Shown here: positions 1-5,259 of the stretch, one piece after another | How the letters are laid out: every line of letters begins with the position of its first letter | Numbering within the stretch: position 1 is the stretch's first letter | Source: Thermoplasmata archaeon | Lineage (GTDB): Archaea > Thermoplasmatota > Thermoplasmata > Thermoplasmatales > Thermoplasmataceae | Reading direction: 5' to 3' | Assembly (NCBI GenBank): GCA_021797025.1 | Contig: JAKAAK010000167.1 | Coordinates: forward strand, 1-7,166 | DNA length: 7,166 nt | Position numbers and translations under genes: made by a program | Notes under the pieces: model-generated | The model's database searches: none | What the model was told of the DNA's origin: nothing | The model's input: only the letters and a program-made list of their open reading frames with translations

Positions 1-63
1 ATTATTTTTGTTAGATAAAAATAGTACTTATCCCTTTACAAAACGGACTGGATTGCAATATAG

Positions 64-72
64 TTTTAAATA
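64..72 (+). promoter_or_regulatory. Candidate TATA box (box A) for the recombinase gene
   Basis: The sequence TTTTAAATA matches the archaeal box A pattern. It would place transcription initiation near position 95, about 34 nt before the first ATG of the recombinase. A second AT-rich candidate at about 115-124 (TTTATATTTA) would instead initiate near 145 and fit the ATG at 159. The choice is not resolved by sequence alone. Confidence 0.4.
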
Positions 73-80
73 CCTCATTT

Positions 81-101
81 TTGAATTGAATTTTAATTCA
101 A
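81..101. repeat. Inverted repeat upstream of the recombinase
   Basis: Arms TTGAATT and AATTCAA (7 bp each) flank a 7-nt AT-rich spacer. The repeat lies where transcription from the 64-72 TATA box would start, so it could be an operator. In AT-rich DNA a 7-bp arm repeat can also occur by chance. Confidence 0.3.
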
Positions 102-128
102 CATGAAGGAATAAATTTATATTTAAAA

Positions 129-818
129 ATGACTAACATTATACACAGGTGTAAAGAAATGTCTGAAATAGAAAATAAAAATTTTAAAAAATTTCAGGAG
201 GTTATGAGGGTGAAGGATGAATATGACCTTCCACCGCATATAAGCTATAATGATTACCAGTCCCTGCTGAATACAATAGATAACGAGGAATACCACCATT
301 ATTTGAATAAAAAGCTAGTTCCTTTCTTAAAGGCAAGGGATAAACTTCTGGTAATGATGATGTGGGAGCTCGGAGGCAGGGTATCAGATATTATCAGCAT
401 TCAAACAAAGGATATTGATTTTTCAAAGAAGGAAATTGTTTTAACAGTTAAGAAAAGGCATGGCTATATTAACAGGATACCAGTATCAGATTCATTATTG
501 CTTGAGGTCTCCAATTTTCTAAGGATGCTAAACATTAATTCAGGTTCGATTTTCTTTAAAATGGACAATCAAAATAAAGTTCCTATAACCAGGCAGAGGG
601 CATGGGAGATTGTAAGCAGGTATGGCAGTAAAATCGGATTAAAATTGCATCCGCATATGTTCAGGCACGGATTGGCCATATATTTATTGCAGCACGGGGT
701 AGATGCAAAGATTATAGCCAGGAGGCTTGGCCATTCAAGTGCTGCAACCACATTAAAATATTATCTGGTGATTACACCAGAAATTGAAAGGGACGCACTT
801 AGAGGGATTTTACTTTAA
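129..818 (+). CDS. Short tyrosine recombinase/integrase (XerA-like catalytic domain)
   Basis: This protein would catalyse site-specific DNA strand exchange through a covalent 3'-phosphotyrosyl intermediate. The catalytic set is visible: Arg84 in GGRVSDI, Lys108/109 in the beta-hairpin VKKRHG, His176-x-x-Arg179 in HMFRHG, His202 in LGHSS, and nucleophile Tyr211 nine residues later, the spacing typical of Xer and phage integrases. At 229 aa it is shorter than the usual ~280-300 aa, and the N-terminal core-binding domain is reduced. The start is uncertain. ATG129 has no close Shine-Dalgarno, ATG159 is possible, and a clear AGGAGG at 196-201 sits before ATG204 and GTG210, giving about 202-204 aa. 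It could be the chromosomal dimer-resolution enzyme or the integrase of a mobile element. It lies outside the direct-repeat pair described below, so its link to that cassette is inferred. Family confidence is high; role is uncertain. Confidence 0.93.
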   Translation: MTNIIHRCKEMSEIENKNFKKFQEVMRVKDEYDLPPHISYNDYQSLLNTIDNEEYHHYLNKKLVPFLKARDKLLVMMMWELGGRVSDIISIQTKDIDFSKKEIVLTVKKRHGYINRIPVSDSLLLEVSNFLRMLNINSGSIFFKMDNQNKVPITRQRAWEIVSRYGSKIGLKLHPHMFRHGLAIYLLQHGVDAKIIARRLGHSSAATTLKYYLVITPEIERDALRGILL

Positions 819-834
819 AATATCATTAAATTAT

Positions 835-854
835 TTAGTATTTGTTAGTATTTG
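835..854 (+). repeat. Tandem 10-bp duplication
   Basis: TTAGTATTTG occurs twice head to tail (835-844 and 845-854) just after the recombinase stop codon. No function is evident. It may be simple slippage, or a recombinase-associated site, but nothing else supports the latter. Confidence 0.5.
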
Positions 855-873
855 GATACAAAATGAGGAATTA

Positions 874-910
874 TTTTTTACAACTAAATGGCTATTTTTT
901 ATCAATTTTT
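874..910 (+). terminator. Oligo-T archaeal-type terminator region
   Basis: Three T-runs (TTTTTT at 874-879, TTTTTT at 895-900, TTTTT at 906-910) follow the recombinase gene and precede the next promoter. Archaeal RNA polymerase terminates intrinsically at oligo-T tracts without a required hairpin, so this is a plausible end for the recombinase transcript. Confidence 0.45.
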
Positions 911-923
911 AATGATGTATAAG

Positions 924-933
924 CTTATATATA
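924..933 (+). promoter_or_regulatory. TATA box for the small membrane protein gene
   Basis: CTTATATATA is centred about 23 nt upstream of ATG952. That spacing fits a leaderless archaeal transcript starting at or next to the start codon. It supports 952 as the true start and transcription independent of the recombinase. Confidence 0.55.
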
Positions 934-951
934 CGAAAAGAATATAAATTC

Positions 952-1170
952 ATGGATATTATTGAGATATTATCAGATCATGTAAAGTTAATTTTTATAG
1001 CAATATTTAGTAGTGCAATTAGTATTATTTTATTGCCGATACTGAGAGTTGGTATGTACACGGGAAGTAACAAAATTCTTTTATCTATCAATCCTTTACT
1101 CTGGTTACTATTCTTTATATTTCCTATATCTGGAATAATATATTACTTAAAACAGAATTTAAGCATATAA
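952..1170 (+). CDS. Small two-helix membrane protein, family unknown
   Basis: The 72-aa protein has two hydrophobic segments, about residues 10-32 and 41-66, separated by a short loop (VGMYTGSNK). The tail (KQNLSI) is short and polar. This predicts a helical hairpin in the cytoplasmic membrane. No catalytic or metal-binding motif is visible and I do not recognise the family. The well-placed TATA box upstream and the absence of Shine-Dalgarno suggest a leaderless mRNA. The stop codon is immediately followed by the left copy of the 71-bp direct repeat, so this gene marks the left border of the cassette and would have been the convergent neighbour of the duplicated gene. It could be host DNA rather than part of the cassette. 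A chance ORF is possible at this size, but hydrophobic patterning and the promoter argue for a real gene. Confidence 0.6.
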   Translation: MDIIEILSDHVKLIFIAIFSSAISIILLPILRVGMYTGSNKILLSINPLLWLLFFIFPISGIIYYLKQNLSI

Positions 1171-1241
1171 CATTAATTTAATATTATTATCTTCCTTTCC
1201 TCCTTCTCTATTATCTTTTTCAGAACAAAATCAAAGGATAA
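1171..1241. repeat. 71-bp direct repeat, left copy
   Basis: This stretch matches 7096-7166 at 66 of 71 positions in the same orientation with no gaps. The five differences are at 1172, 1203, 1209, 1221 and 1224. The right copy is cut by the window edge, so the true repeat may be longer. It begins at the base after the stop codon of the membrane protein gene. Its plus strand is pyrimidine-rich with a T5 run, so it could also act as a terminator for that gene. Confidence 0.9.
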
Positions 1242-1283
1242 AGGTCTAACATATTCCCTCTCCATTCTGACCTTAATCTCTCT
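1173..1283 (-). pseudogene. Orphan C-terminal gene fragment (same protein end as the right-edge gene)
   Basis: Read on the minus strand, the repeat encodes 22 residues beginning LSFDFVLKK and ending RKIIILN before TAA (1175-1173). The right copy encodes exactly the same residues with only synonymous codon changes. The frame stays open upstream through a charged stretch (REIKVRMEREYVRP) to a TGA at 1286-1284, with no start codon preceded by a visible initiation signal. It therefore looks like the severed 3' end of a gene, not a free-standing gene. A run of eight A at 1293-1300 just upstream and a further stop in this frame indicate decay or non-homologous DNA beyond. I do not recognise the parent family from these 36 residues. 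Confidence 0.65.
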
Positions 1284-1445
1284 TCAAAGAACAAAAAAAA
1301 TTTACCACTTATTACTGTTAAATACTCTGCAGTTTTAATTCGGATAGGATGAAGGGAAAGATTGAATAGGGTATCTCTAAAGAATTTAAAATCGATGAAC
1401 AATAAACCTTAGTACTTGATATACAGGATTTAATAACCACAATAT

Positions 1446-2360
1446 CTATTTATCTTTCCTGTCAGATTTCCCTAAATAATCTGTCGCTGGCCTGAAGTCC
1501 AAGGGATACAGTTCTTCCTGGTTTTTACCATATGCCATTTCCTTGCTTTCAGTTTCCTGACGGGACCTGATTAATAATTTTTCCCTTATATCTGGCTTTA
1601 TCACCTTGCTTAAGTGTTCCATTGCCTTGTCTCTATGGTAGTTTAGCATGCTAGAAAAGTTATCGGTGCATCTCCTCAGATTCTCATACGCTGTTCTATA
1701 TTTTCCCTGGCCTAAGTCCTTATTTCTAAGCACTTGAGCGATCTCCATGCGGGAATCAACTAATTTCCTATTTGCATATTCCATATTTGCTAGCTGCAGG
1801 TATGCCAGTTCCGATGGTTGTTCTACATGTATATTTTCTGTATGTGATACGAGTCTTGATTCCCCTTTCGGTTTTTTATTATTCTTGCCAAATCTTTTTC
1901 CACAGCCCGTGCTCCAAAATGTCTGGATCACATTCATATTTTCATTCTTGAGGTGGCTGAAGCCCTTCATTGCCGGATCGCTCTTCTCAATATAATTATT
2001 AAAATCCCCCTTTACCCTTAATACAAGAATGTCGACCTGGTCTCCATACTTTCCCAGCCAGTTAGATTGGTTTTCGTTAGGCTGGGACTTGCCATATTTG
2101 CATTCCACAAAAAAGAAGATTTTTTTATTCCATATCAAGAAATCCGGAACACCAGATGATATGATGTCTTCTGGTATATGTAGAATGTTAAGCAGCCTTG
2201 AGAAGTCCTTTTCTATTTTCATATTTGGTTCAATTTTGTATAGAGTAAATCCAAGCCTGGAGAAATAATCCTTTGAGGCATCTTCCGCCCTTTTCCATTC
2301 ACTTATATTCATTTTATTCCAATTCTCAACTGGCACAAGGAGAGTGCTATGAAATATCAT
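1446..2360 (-). CDS. VRR-NUC-like PD-(D/E)XK nuclease
   Basis: This is a predicted metal-dependent DNA nuclease. Numbered from ATG2360 (304 aa), the core is Pro72-Asp73 in GVPDFLIW, Glu86-x-Lys88 in FFVECKYG, and Gln98 in NENQSNWL. This is the GxPD...ExK...NQ arrangement of VRR-NUC nucleases, which in other proteins act on branched DNA or replication/repair intermediates. The N-terminal helix (SEWKRAEDASKDYFSRLGF) resembles the family's usual lead-in. Residues ~140-300 are charged, probably helical and not recognised. An in-frame GTG at 2399 would add a hydrophobic leader, but a TATA box overlaps it and predicts initiation at ATG2360. ATG2312 (288 aa) is the fallback. The gene follows the 377-aa protein gene on the same strand after about 145 nt, with its own promoter. 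A restriction or defence role is inferred from neighbours. Family confidence is good; substrate is unknown. Confidence 0.8.
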   Translation of the reverse strand: MIFHSTLLVPVENWNKMNISEWKRAEDASKDYFSRLGFTLYKIEPNMKIEKDFSRLLNILHIPEDIISSGVPDFLIWNKKIFFFVECKYGKSQPNENQSNWLGKYGDQVDILVLRVKGDFNNYIEKSDPAMKGFSHLKNENMNVIQTFWSTGCGKRFGKNNKKPKGESRLVSHTENIHVEQPSELAYLQLANMEYANRKLVDSRMEIAQVLRNKDLGQGKYRTAYENLRRCTDNFSSMLNYHRDKAMEHLSKVIKPDIREKLLIRSRQETESKEMAYGKNQEELYPLDFRPATDYLGKSDRKDK

Positions 2361-2370
2361 TAATGATATT
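2353..2370. promoter_or_regulatory. Perfect 18-bp palindrome over the VRR-NUC gene start (candidate operator)
   Basis: AATATCATTAATGATATT reads identically on both strands. It contains ATG2360, lies just downstream of the TATA box, and would cover the transcription start of a leaderless mRNA. A repressor bound here would block initiation. Two-fold symmetry suits a dimeric winged-helix regulator such as those encoded in the same cassette, but that pairing is inferred. Confidence 0.5.
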
Positions 2371-2375
2371 ATAAG

Positions 2376-2390
2376 AATTTTATATATATT
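2376..2390 (-). promoter_or_regulatory. TATA box for the VRR-NUC nuclease gene
   Basis: On the minus strand this reads AATATATATAAAATT. Its centre is about 24 nt before ATG2360, the spacing expected of a leaderless archaeal promoter. It overlaps the codons after the in-frame GTG at 2399, which argues against that longer start. Confidence 0.55.
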
Positions 2391-2504
2391 ATTTAGCACC
2401 GGATTAGTGATAATATGTTATAACATCATTTGTATAAAAATAACTCACCTCTTGATTGTTGTTAAGTTTGCTGTATGTGGAACTATATTTTTAAACAAGT
2501 CTAA

Positions 2505-3638
2505 TTATTCCAAAACTTTTTGGCTCTTTAATAAATTAGTCAACTCTATTTTGGAATTTCTATAATCTTTAAGATCCTTATTAATTAGACTCTTTCTCAT
2601 TTCTTCATATTCTAATGTAGTCATATAAGATTCATGAACCCTTGATAAATAACCAGGCCTATTTTTGTCCATATCAATATTAGTATTCTGGCCTTTTAAG
2701 GTTCTCCAGAATAGATCTTTGAGAGAATTATCAGGGTTAAACATGCTATCTTCCCCTCTATGCTGATTTGTATTGTAATTTTTACCTATTATAGGTACAG
2801 TGAGGCTGTCTTTTTCGAAAATTCTGGCGTTATTCTTATTACTGCTACCATGTCCGGAAAGATATATTTCCGTAGAAATATCCGATATTAAAAAGCTCGA
2901 ATAGTGGGGCCCAGATATATCTTTATATGGTTCGAGGTTTGGTGTTCTCGGTATATCTACCATAATGATGCCTTTATTTGCTTCATGAACTTTATCAAGT
3001 TGTGAGATTATGTATTTATACGAAAGCGAAGCCTTTGCGTATGATGAGTAGGTGAAGCCTATAAACGGGACAAGAGAATTGGCACTTCTCCACTTACCGA
3101 AGTCTCTTTTTATGTTTTTATCTTCCTTAATTTTGAATACAGGTGCATATGTTATATCGTTTCTATTCAGAAAATCCGTAAAATTATTATCAAGAATTTC
3201 ACTGTTGAAAATGTATAATTCGGATTTTAATTCCTGCGAAAGGTCTAATAAAAAGTTCTTAATTTCAATTGAAATTTTAGAATCTGGATTATTTTTTATC
3301 TCTTTCCGTATATCATCGGGCAGCTTTGGGAAAACAGCCTTGAGGCATCTATTGTCTTCAATTCTTGAAAAAAATTTATCAATTTTATTTCTGAATTCCG
3401 CCAGGTATCCATTCTTGTTTATGATATTTTCAACAACATTTTTATTTATTGATTCCTCATAAACAAATATATTCCTCATTCTTGTTAAAGGAATGTTGGC
3501 ACCTATGCGGTTTTTTGCATTTATATCATTTCTATTAACAAATCTATTTGGTGTTTCCACTTTAGAAGCTTTATAGTCTATAGTTAGTCTGGTTAAATTC
3601 GTTTCATCTCTTTCTTCAGGTCTTATATTTATTCCCAT
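2505..3638 (-). CDS. Uncharacterised 377-aa protein, possible alpha/beta fold
   Basis: I do not recognise this family. The N-terminal ~140 residues are charged, with predicted helices (residues 62-95 and 107-138). From ~140 to 265 there are alternating beta-like strands and helices: ELYIFNSEI (140-148), ITYAPVFKI (162-170), LVPFIGFTYSS (189-199), helix ~203-220, KGIIMVDIPRT (222-232), and HYSSFLISDISTEIYLSGHG (245-264). This pattern resembles part of a barrel or Rossmann-like enzyme. Candidate functional residues are Asp228 in VDIPR, His245 in GPHYSS, the GHG at 262-264 and His293 in NQHRGED, none assignable. The C-terminus (340-377) is a charged helix. There is no signal peptide or membrane segment. 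ATG3638 overlaps the previous gene's stop by 10 nt and has a Shine-Dalgarno-like GAGGT a few bases upstream, indicating translational coupling. As the largest protein of the chain it is the likeliest effector, but that is inference. Confidence 0.8.
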   Translation of the reverse strand: MGINIRPEERDETNLTRLTIDYKASKVETPNRFVNRNDINAKNRIGANIPLTRMRNIFVYEESINKNVVENIINKNGYLAEFRNKIDKFFSRIEDNRCLKAVFPKLPDDIRKEIKNNPDSKISIEIKNFLLDLSQELKSELYIFNSEILDNNFTDFLNRNDITYAPVFKIKEDKNIKRDFGKWRSANSLVPFIGFTYSSYAKASLSYKYIISQLDKVHEANKGIIMVDIPRTPNLEPYKDISGPHYSSFLISDISTEIYLSGHGSSNKNNARIFEKDSLTVPIIGKNYNTNQHRGEDSMFNPDNSLKDLFWRTLKGQNTNIDMDKNRPGYLSRVHESYMTTLEYEEMRKSLINKDLKDYRNSKIELTNLLKSQKVLE

Positions 3639-4129
3639 TTTAACCTCGGAACCTTTGTTTTTGTTGCATATTCGGGATAATTCCTATAAACGTATTGTAT
3701 TATACCATCAGTTGCCCATTCATCCCAGTCTCTCTTCTGTTCTTCCAATTTTTTAAGAATTACACCATTAATTTTCTTGTTCTTGATGATATCATTTATA
3801 TGATCTTCTCCTGATTTAGTTAAATAATACGTGGAGTGGGATTCCCCTTTCGACATTATTTTTATGTCGCCTTCAATTTTTAATTTTGCAACCGCGTCTG
3901 CTATTAACCTGCTATAAGGACCATATTGGTCGGGGTGGAAAAGCAAGTCAGAAACGCTATCTTTCAAGATTTCTTTATAAGCAATAAAAACCTGTTTTTG
4001 CAGCATCGTTCTCCCAGAGATCTTTCCGAATTTTAACAAAAGTAGTATGACCTCATCCGGCTTAAGGTTTGAACTTGTTTCATATTTTCTTACTATCTCA
4101 TTCCAGTTGAACTTCATCTCTAATCCCAT
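3629..4129 (-). CDS. YwgA-like winged-helix protein
   Basis: The 166-aa protein has a helical, winged-helix-like layout. A helix with ILLLLLKFGKISGRTMLQKQVF (28-48) is followed by the signature FHPDQYGPYSRLIADAVAKL (64-83), then a beta-wing (DIKIMSKGESHSTYYLT), and a C-terminal QYVYRNYPEYATKTKVPR (145-162). 'Lxx.G.i.grt.lQK...' plus 'YGPYS..L' is characteristic of the YwgA-like/phage-associated wHTH group, whose members often neighbour toxin-antitoxin or defence genes. Biochemical function in the group is poorly known; DNA binding or a partner-protein adaptor role is plausible. Start ATG4129 overlaps the preceding stop by 10 nt, and the 3' end overlaps the next gene in the same way, so it is in one operon with both. 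ATG4117 (residue 5) is an alternative start. Confidence is high for a real gene and moderate for family. Confidence 0.78.
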   Translation of the reverse strand: MGLEMKFNWNEIVRKYETSSNLKPDEVILLLLKFGKISGRTMLQKQVFIAYKEILKDSVSDLLFHPDQYGPYSRLIADAVAKLKIEGDIKIMSKGESHSTYYLTKSGEDHINDIIKNKKINGVILKKLEEQKRDWDEWATDGIIQYVYRNYPEYATKTKVPRLKWE

Positions 4130-4733
4130 TGTGAACGCCCACCGTCATATATGATCCTTAATACTAAATTACCGTACATGTTTTCCATTAACACACTTAC
4201 GTTAATATTACGATTATCTATATGTATATTTTTATTAAATCCAATGCTATTATTGTTATGTGGGTTTTCACCTGTTTGAATAAATTCGTCTATTTGCTCC
4301 TTTAGATTTTTCATCAATCTTTCAATTATTCTACGCAAATCATTTTGGTTAACCCTGAGCATTAACAATAATTGTATAAGTGAATCTGGGGCTATTATTC
4401 TACATTTTATATTCATTAATGTATATTCAACGATCTTGCTTGGATTATTTGTCAAACAATCTATTTTCTTACAAGTTGGGCAGAAGTAAGTGTCTCTGTA
4501 AACGGTATTTGTACTTTCATGGCCCACTGATGTGCTTCCTTTTATTATAGGGAGTCCCCCTTCAACTCCTTTATCTTTAGTAATTCCAGCCATAGATGAG
4601 TACGGTACTTCAATTATGTTCTCCGAACCGCAATATTTGCAGTATGTTTTATCTATCTTGTTAATTTAAATACACCTCTTATACAATTTATTTTAATTCC
4701 TTCTTGCAGATCTGTAAATATTCTTATTACCAT
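4120..4733 (-). pseudogene. Zinc-ribbon protein gene with an interrupted reading frame
   Basis: The long open frame from ATG4593 (157 aa) carries one Cys pair, YFCPTCKK (residues 37-43), then helices (~62-104) and a beta-rich end (INVSVLMENMYGNLVLRIIYDGG). The same frame extends upstream to about 4665 and encodes a second pair, TYCKYCGSENI (codons 4647-4615). Two such CxxC knuckles make one zinc ribbon, so the true protein should begin before 4593. That extension has no ATG, GTG or TTG. Instead ATG4733, four bases after the previous gene's stop, opens a 26-codon frame (MVIRIFTDLQEG...) ending at TAG 4655-4653. The two frames differ by one base, and a switch must fall between 4665 and 4653. 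This is a mutation, an assembly error or recoding. The 3' end overlaps the YwgA-like gene. A 157-aa protein lacking half its ribbon may still be made from ATG4593. Specific function is unknown; a nucleic-acid or partner-binding role is inferred. Confidence 0.68.
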
Positions 4734-4737
4734 AAAA

Positions 4738-5130
4738 TTACCCCCACTCCACCCGCGTTCCACATTCTAGACAGAATTTTGCTTTCTCTGGATTTTCATA
4801 GCCGCATAAAGAGCATTTGATTGTTTCATTATACTTGCTATAATTTTGTTTATTTTGCCTTTTATTATAATCCTCTAATATGTCATTGGCCTTTTTTAAT
4901 TGTTCTGCCACCTTTCTTCCCAGTGGCGTTAACTTTGTCAGAATAACCTTACGACCTTGTATTATAGTTTCGGATTCAATAAGCCCAGTATTAATAAGGT
5001 CCTGCAAACTTCGGCTTAAAGAATCTGAAGAACTCATAATTTCCAACAAATCCGTTTTCTTGATTTCTCCTTTCTCAAGTAAGAATAAGAGAATTTTATT
5101 TCCGTGCCTAATATCCAGTGGATCTACCAT
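4738..5130 (-). CDS. Winged-helix transcription regulator with C-terminal zinc ribbon
   Basis: Starting at ATG5130 the protein has 130 aa. Residues ~3-80 form a winged helix: IRHGNKILLFLLEKGEIKK, a recognition-type segment SLSRSLQDLINTGLIESE, and a wing GRKVILTKLTPLGRKVAEQL. This is typical of MarR/ArsR-like archaeal regulators. After a basic linker comes a four-Cys zinc ribbon (Cys106, Cys109, Cys120, Cys123; CSLCGYENP...FCLECGTRVEW). The in-frame upstream extension to 5256 is rejected because it is an AT-rich hydrophobic translation crossing the promoter region. A TATA box ends about 20 nt upstream and no Shine-Dalgarno is present, so the mRNA is probably nearly leaderless. It is the first gene of the minus-strand chain and diverges from the methyltransferase gene, so it is the natural candidate regulator of both. 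Four bases separate its stop from the next ATG. Confidence is high for fold; the targets are inferred. Confidence 0.82.
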   Translation of the reverse strand: MVDPLDIRHGNKILLFLLEKGEIKKTDLLEIMSSSDSLSRSLQDLINTGLIESETIIQGRKVILTKLTPLGRKVAEQLKKANDILEDYNKRQNKQNYSKYNETIKCSLCGYENPEKAKFCLECGTRVEWG

Positions 5131-5150
5131 TTTTAGATATGGTATAAACG

Positions 5151-5163
5151 TTTTAAATTTAAA
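5151..5163 (-). promoter_or_regulatory. TATA box for the minus-strand operon
   Basis: The minus strand reads TTTAAATTTAAAA, preceded by a purine-rich AAGGA that could serve as a BRE. Its 5' part is about 29 nt before ATG5130, giving an almost leaderless transcript. A second candidate (GTTTATACC) lies closer, about 20 nt before the ATG. Confidence 0.5.
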
Positions 5164-5182
5164 TCCTTGTATTTTTGTTATA

Positions 5183-5201
5183 ACATGTCTGATACATGTA
5201 T
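5183..5201. promoter_or_regulatory. Paired ACATGT boxes between divergent genes (candidate operator)
   Basis: ACATGT occurs at 5183-5188 and 5194-5199, exactly 11 bp (about one helical turn) apart. The second lies in the 10-bp palindrome ATACATGTAT (5192-5201). The pair sits between the two divergent TATA boxes, so a protein bound there could affect both transcription units. The winged-helix/zinc-ribbon protein encoded next door is the obvious candidate, by inference. Confidence 0.45.
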
Positions 5202-5217
5202 AAATGACCAATACTAA

Positions 5218-5227
5218 TTTATATAAC
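5218..5227 (+). promoter_or_regulatory. TATA box for the methyltransferase transcript
   Basis: TTTATATAAC would initiate near 5248, leaving a leader of about 12 nt. An alternative TATA, TAATATATTTA (5232-5242), would give a leaderless mRNA at ATG5260. A short AGGT at 5246-5249 is the only Shine-Dalgarno-like match. Confidence 0.5.
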
Positions 5228-5259
5228 AAGATAATATATTTACAGCAGGTAATCATATT

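Noticed and set aside
1220..1402. 60-codon minus-strand ORF starting at TTG
   Set aside because: It is read in a different frame from the repeat-encoded C-terminus and overlaps it, begins with a TTG that has no promoter or ribosome site, and shows no motif. It might contain decayed remains of the duplicated gene, but that is not supported.
2361..2399. Hydrophobic N-terminal extension of the VRR-NUC protein as a signal peptide
   Set aside because: The extension depends on a GTG start, and its codons coincide with a TATA box and the palindrome. A secreted nuclease would not fit; it is promoter DNA translated by chance.
3261..3276. 16-bp perfect palindrome AATTTCAATTGAAATT
   Set aside because: It lies inside the coding sequence of the 377-aa protein in AT-rich codons (ISIEIKN region), far from any promoter. 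Chance is the better explanation.
4653..4665. Programmed -1 frameshift at a slippery heptamer
   Set aside because: The allowed switch interval (TTA ACA AGA before TAG) has no X-XXY-YYZ heptamer, and the A-TTT-AAA just before it would put a TAA in the new frame. Mutation or sequence error is simpler, though other recoding is not excluded.
5131..5256. Longer start for the wHTH/zinc-ribbon regulator giving a hydrophobic, Cys-containing leader
   Set aside because: The extension spans the operon's own TATA box, the ACATGT pair and the divergent methylase promoter. ATG5130 gives a clean winged-helix start.
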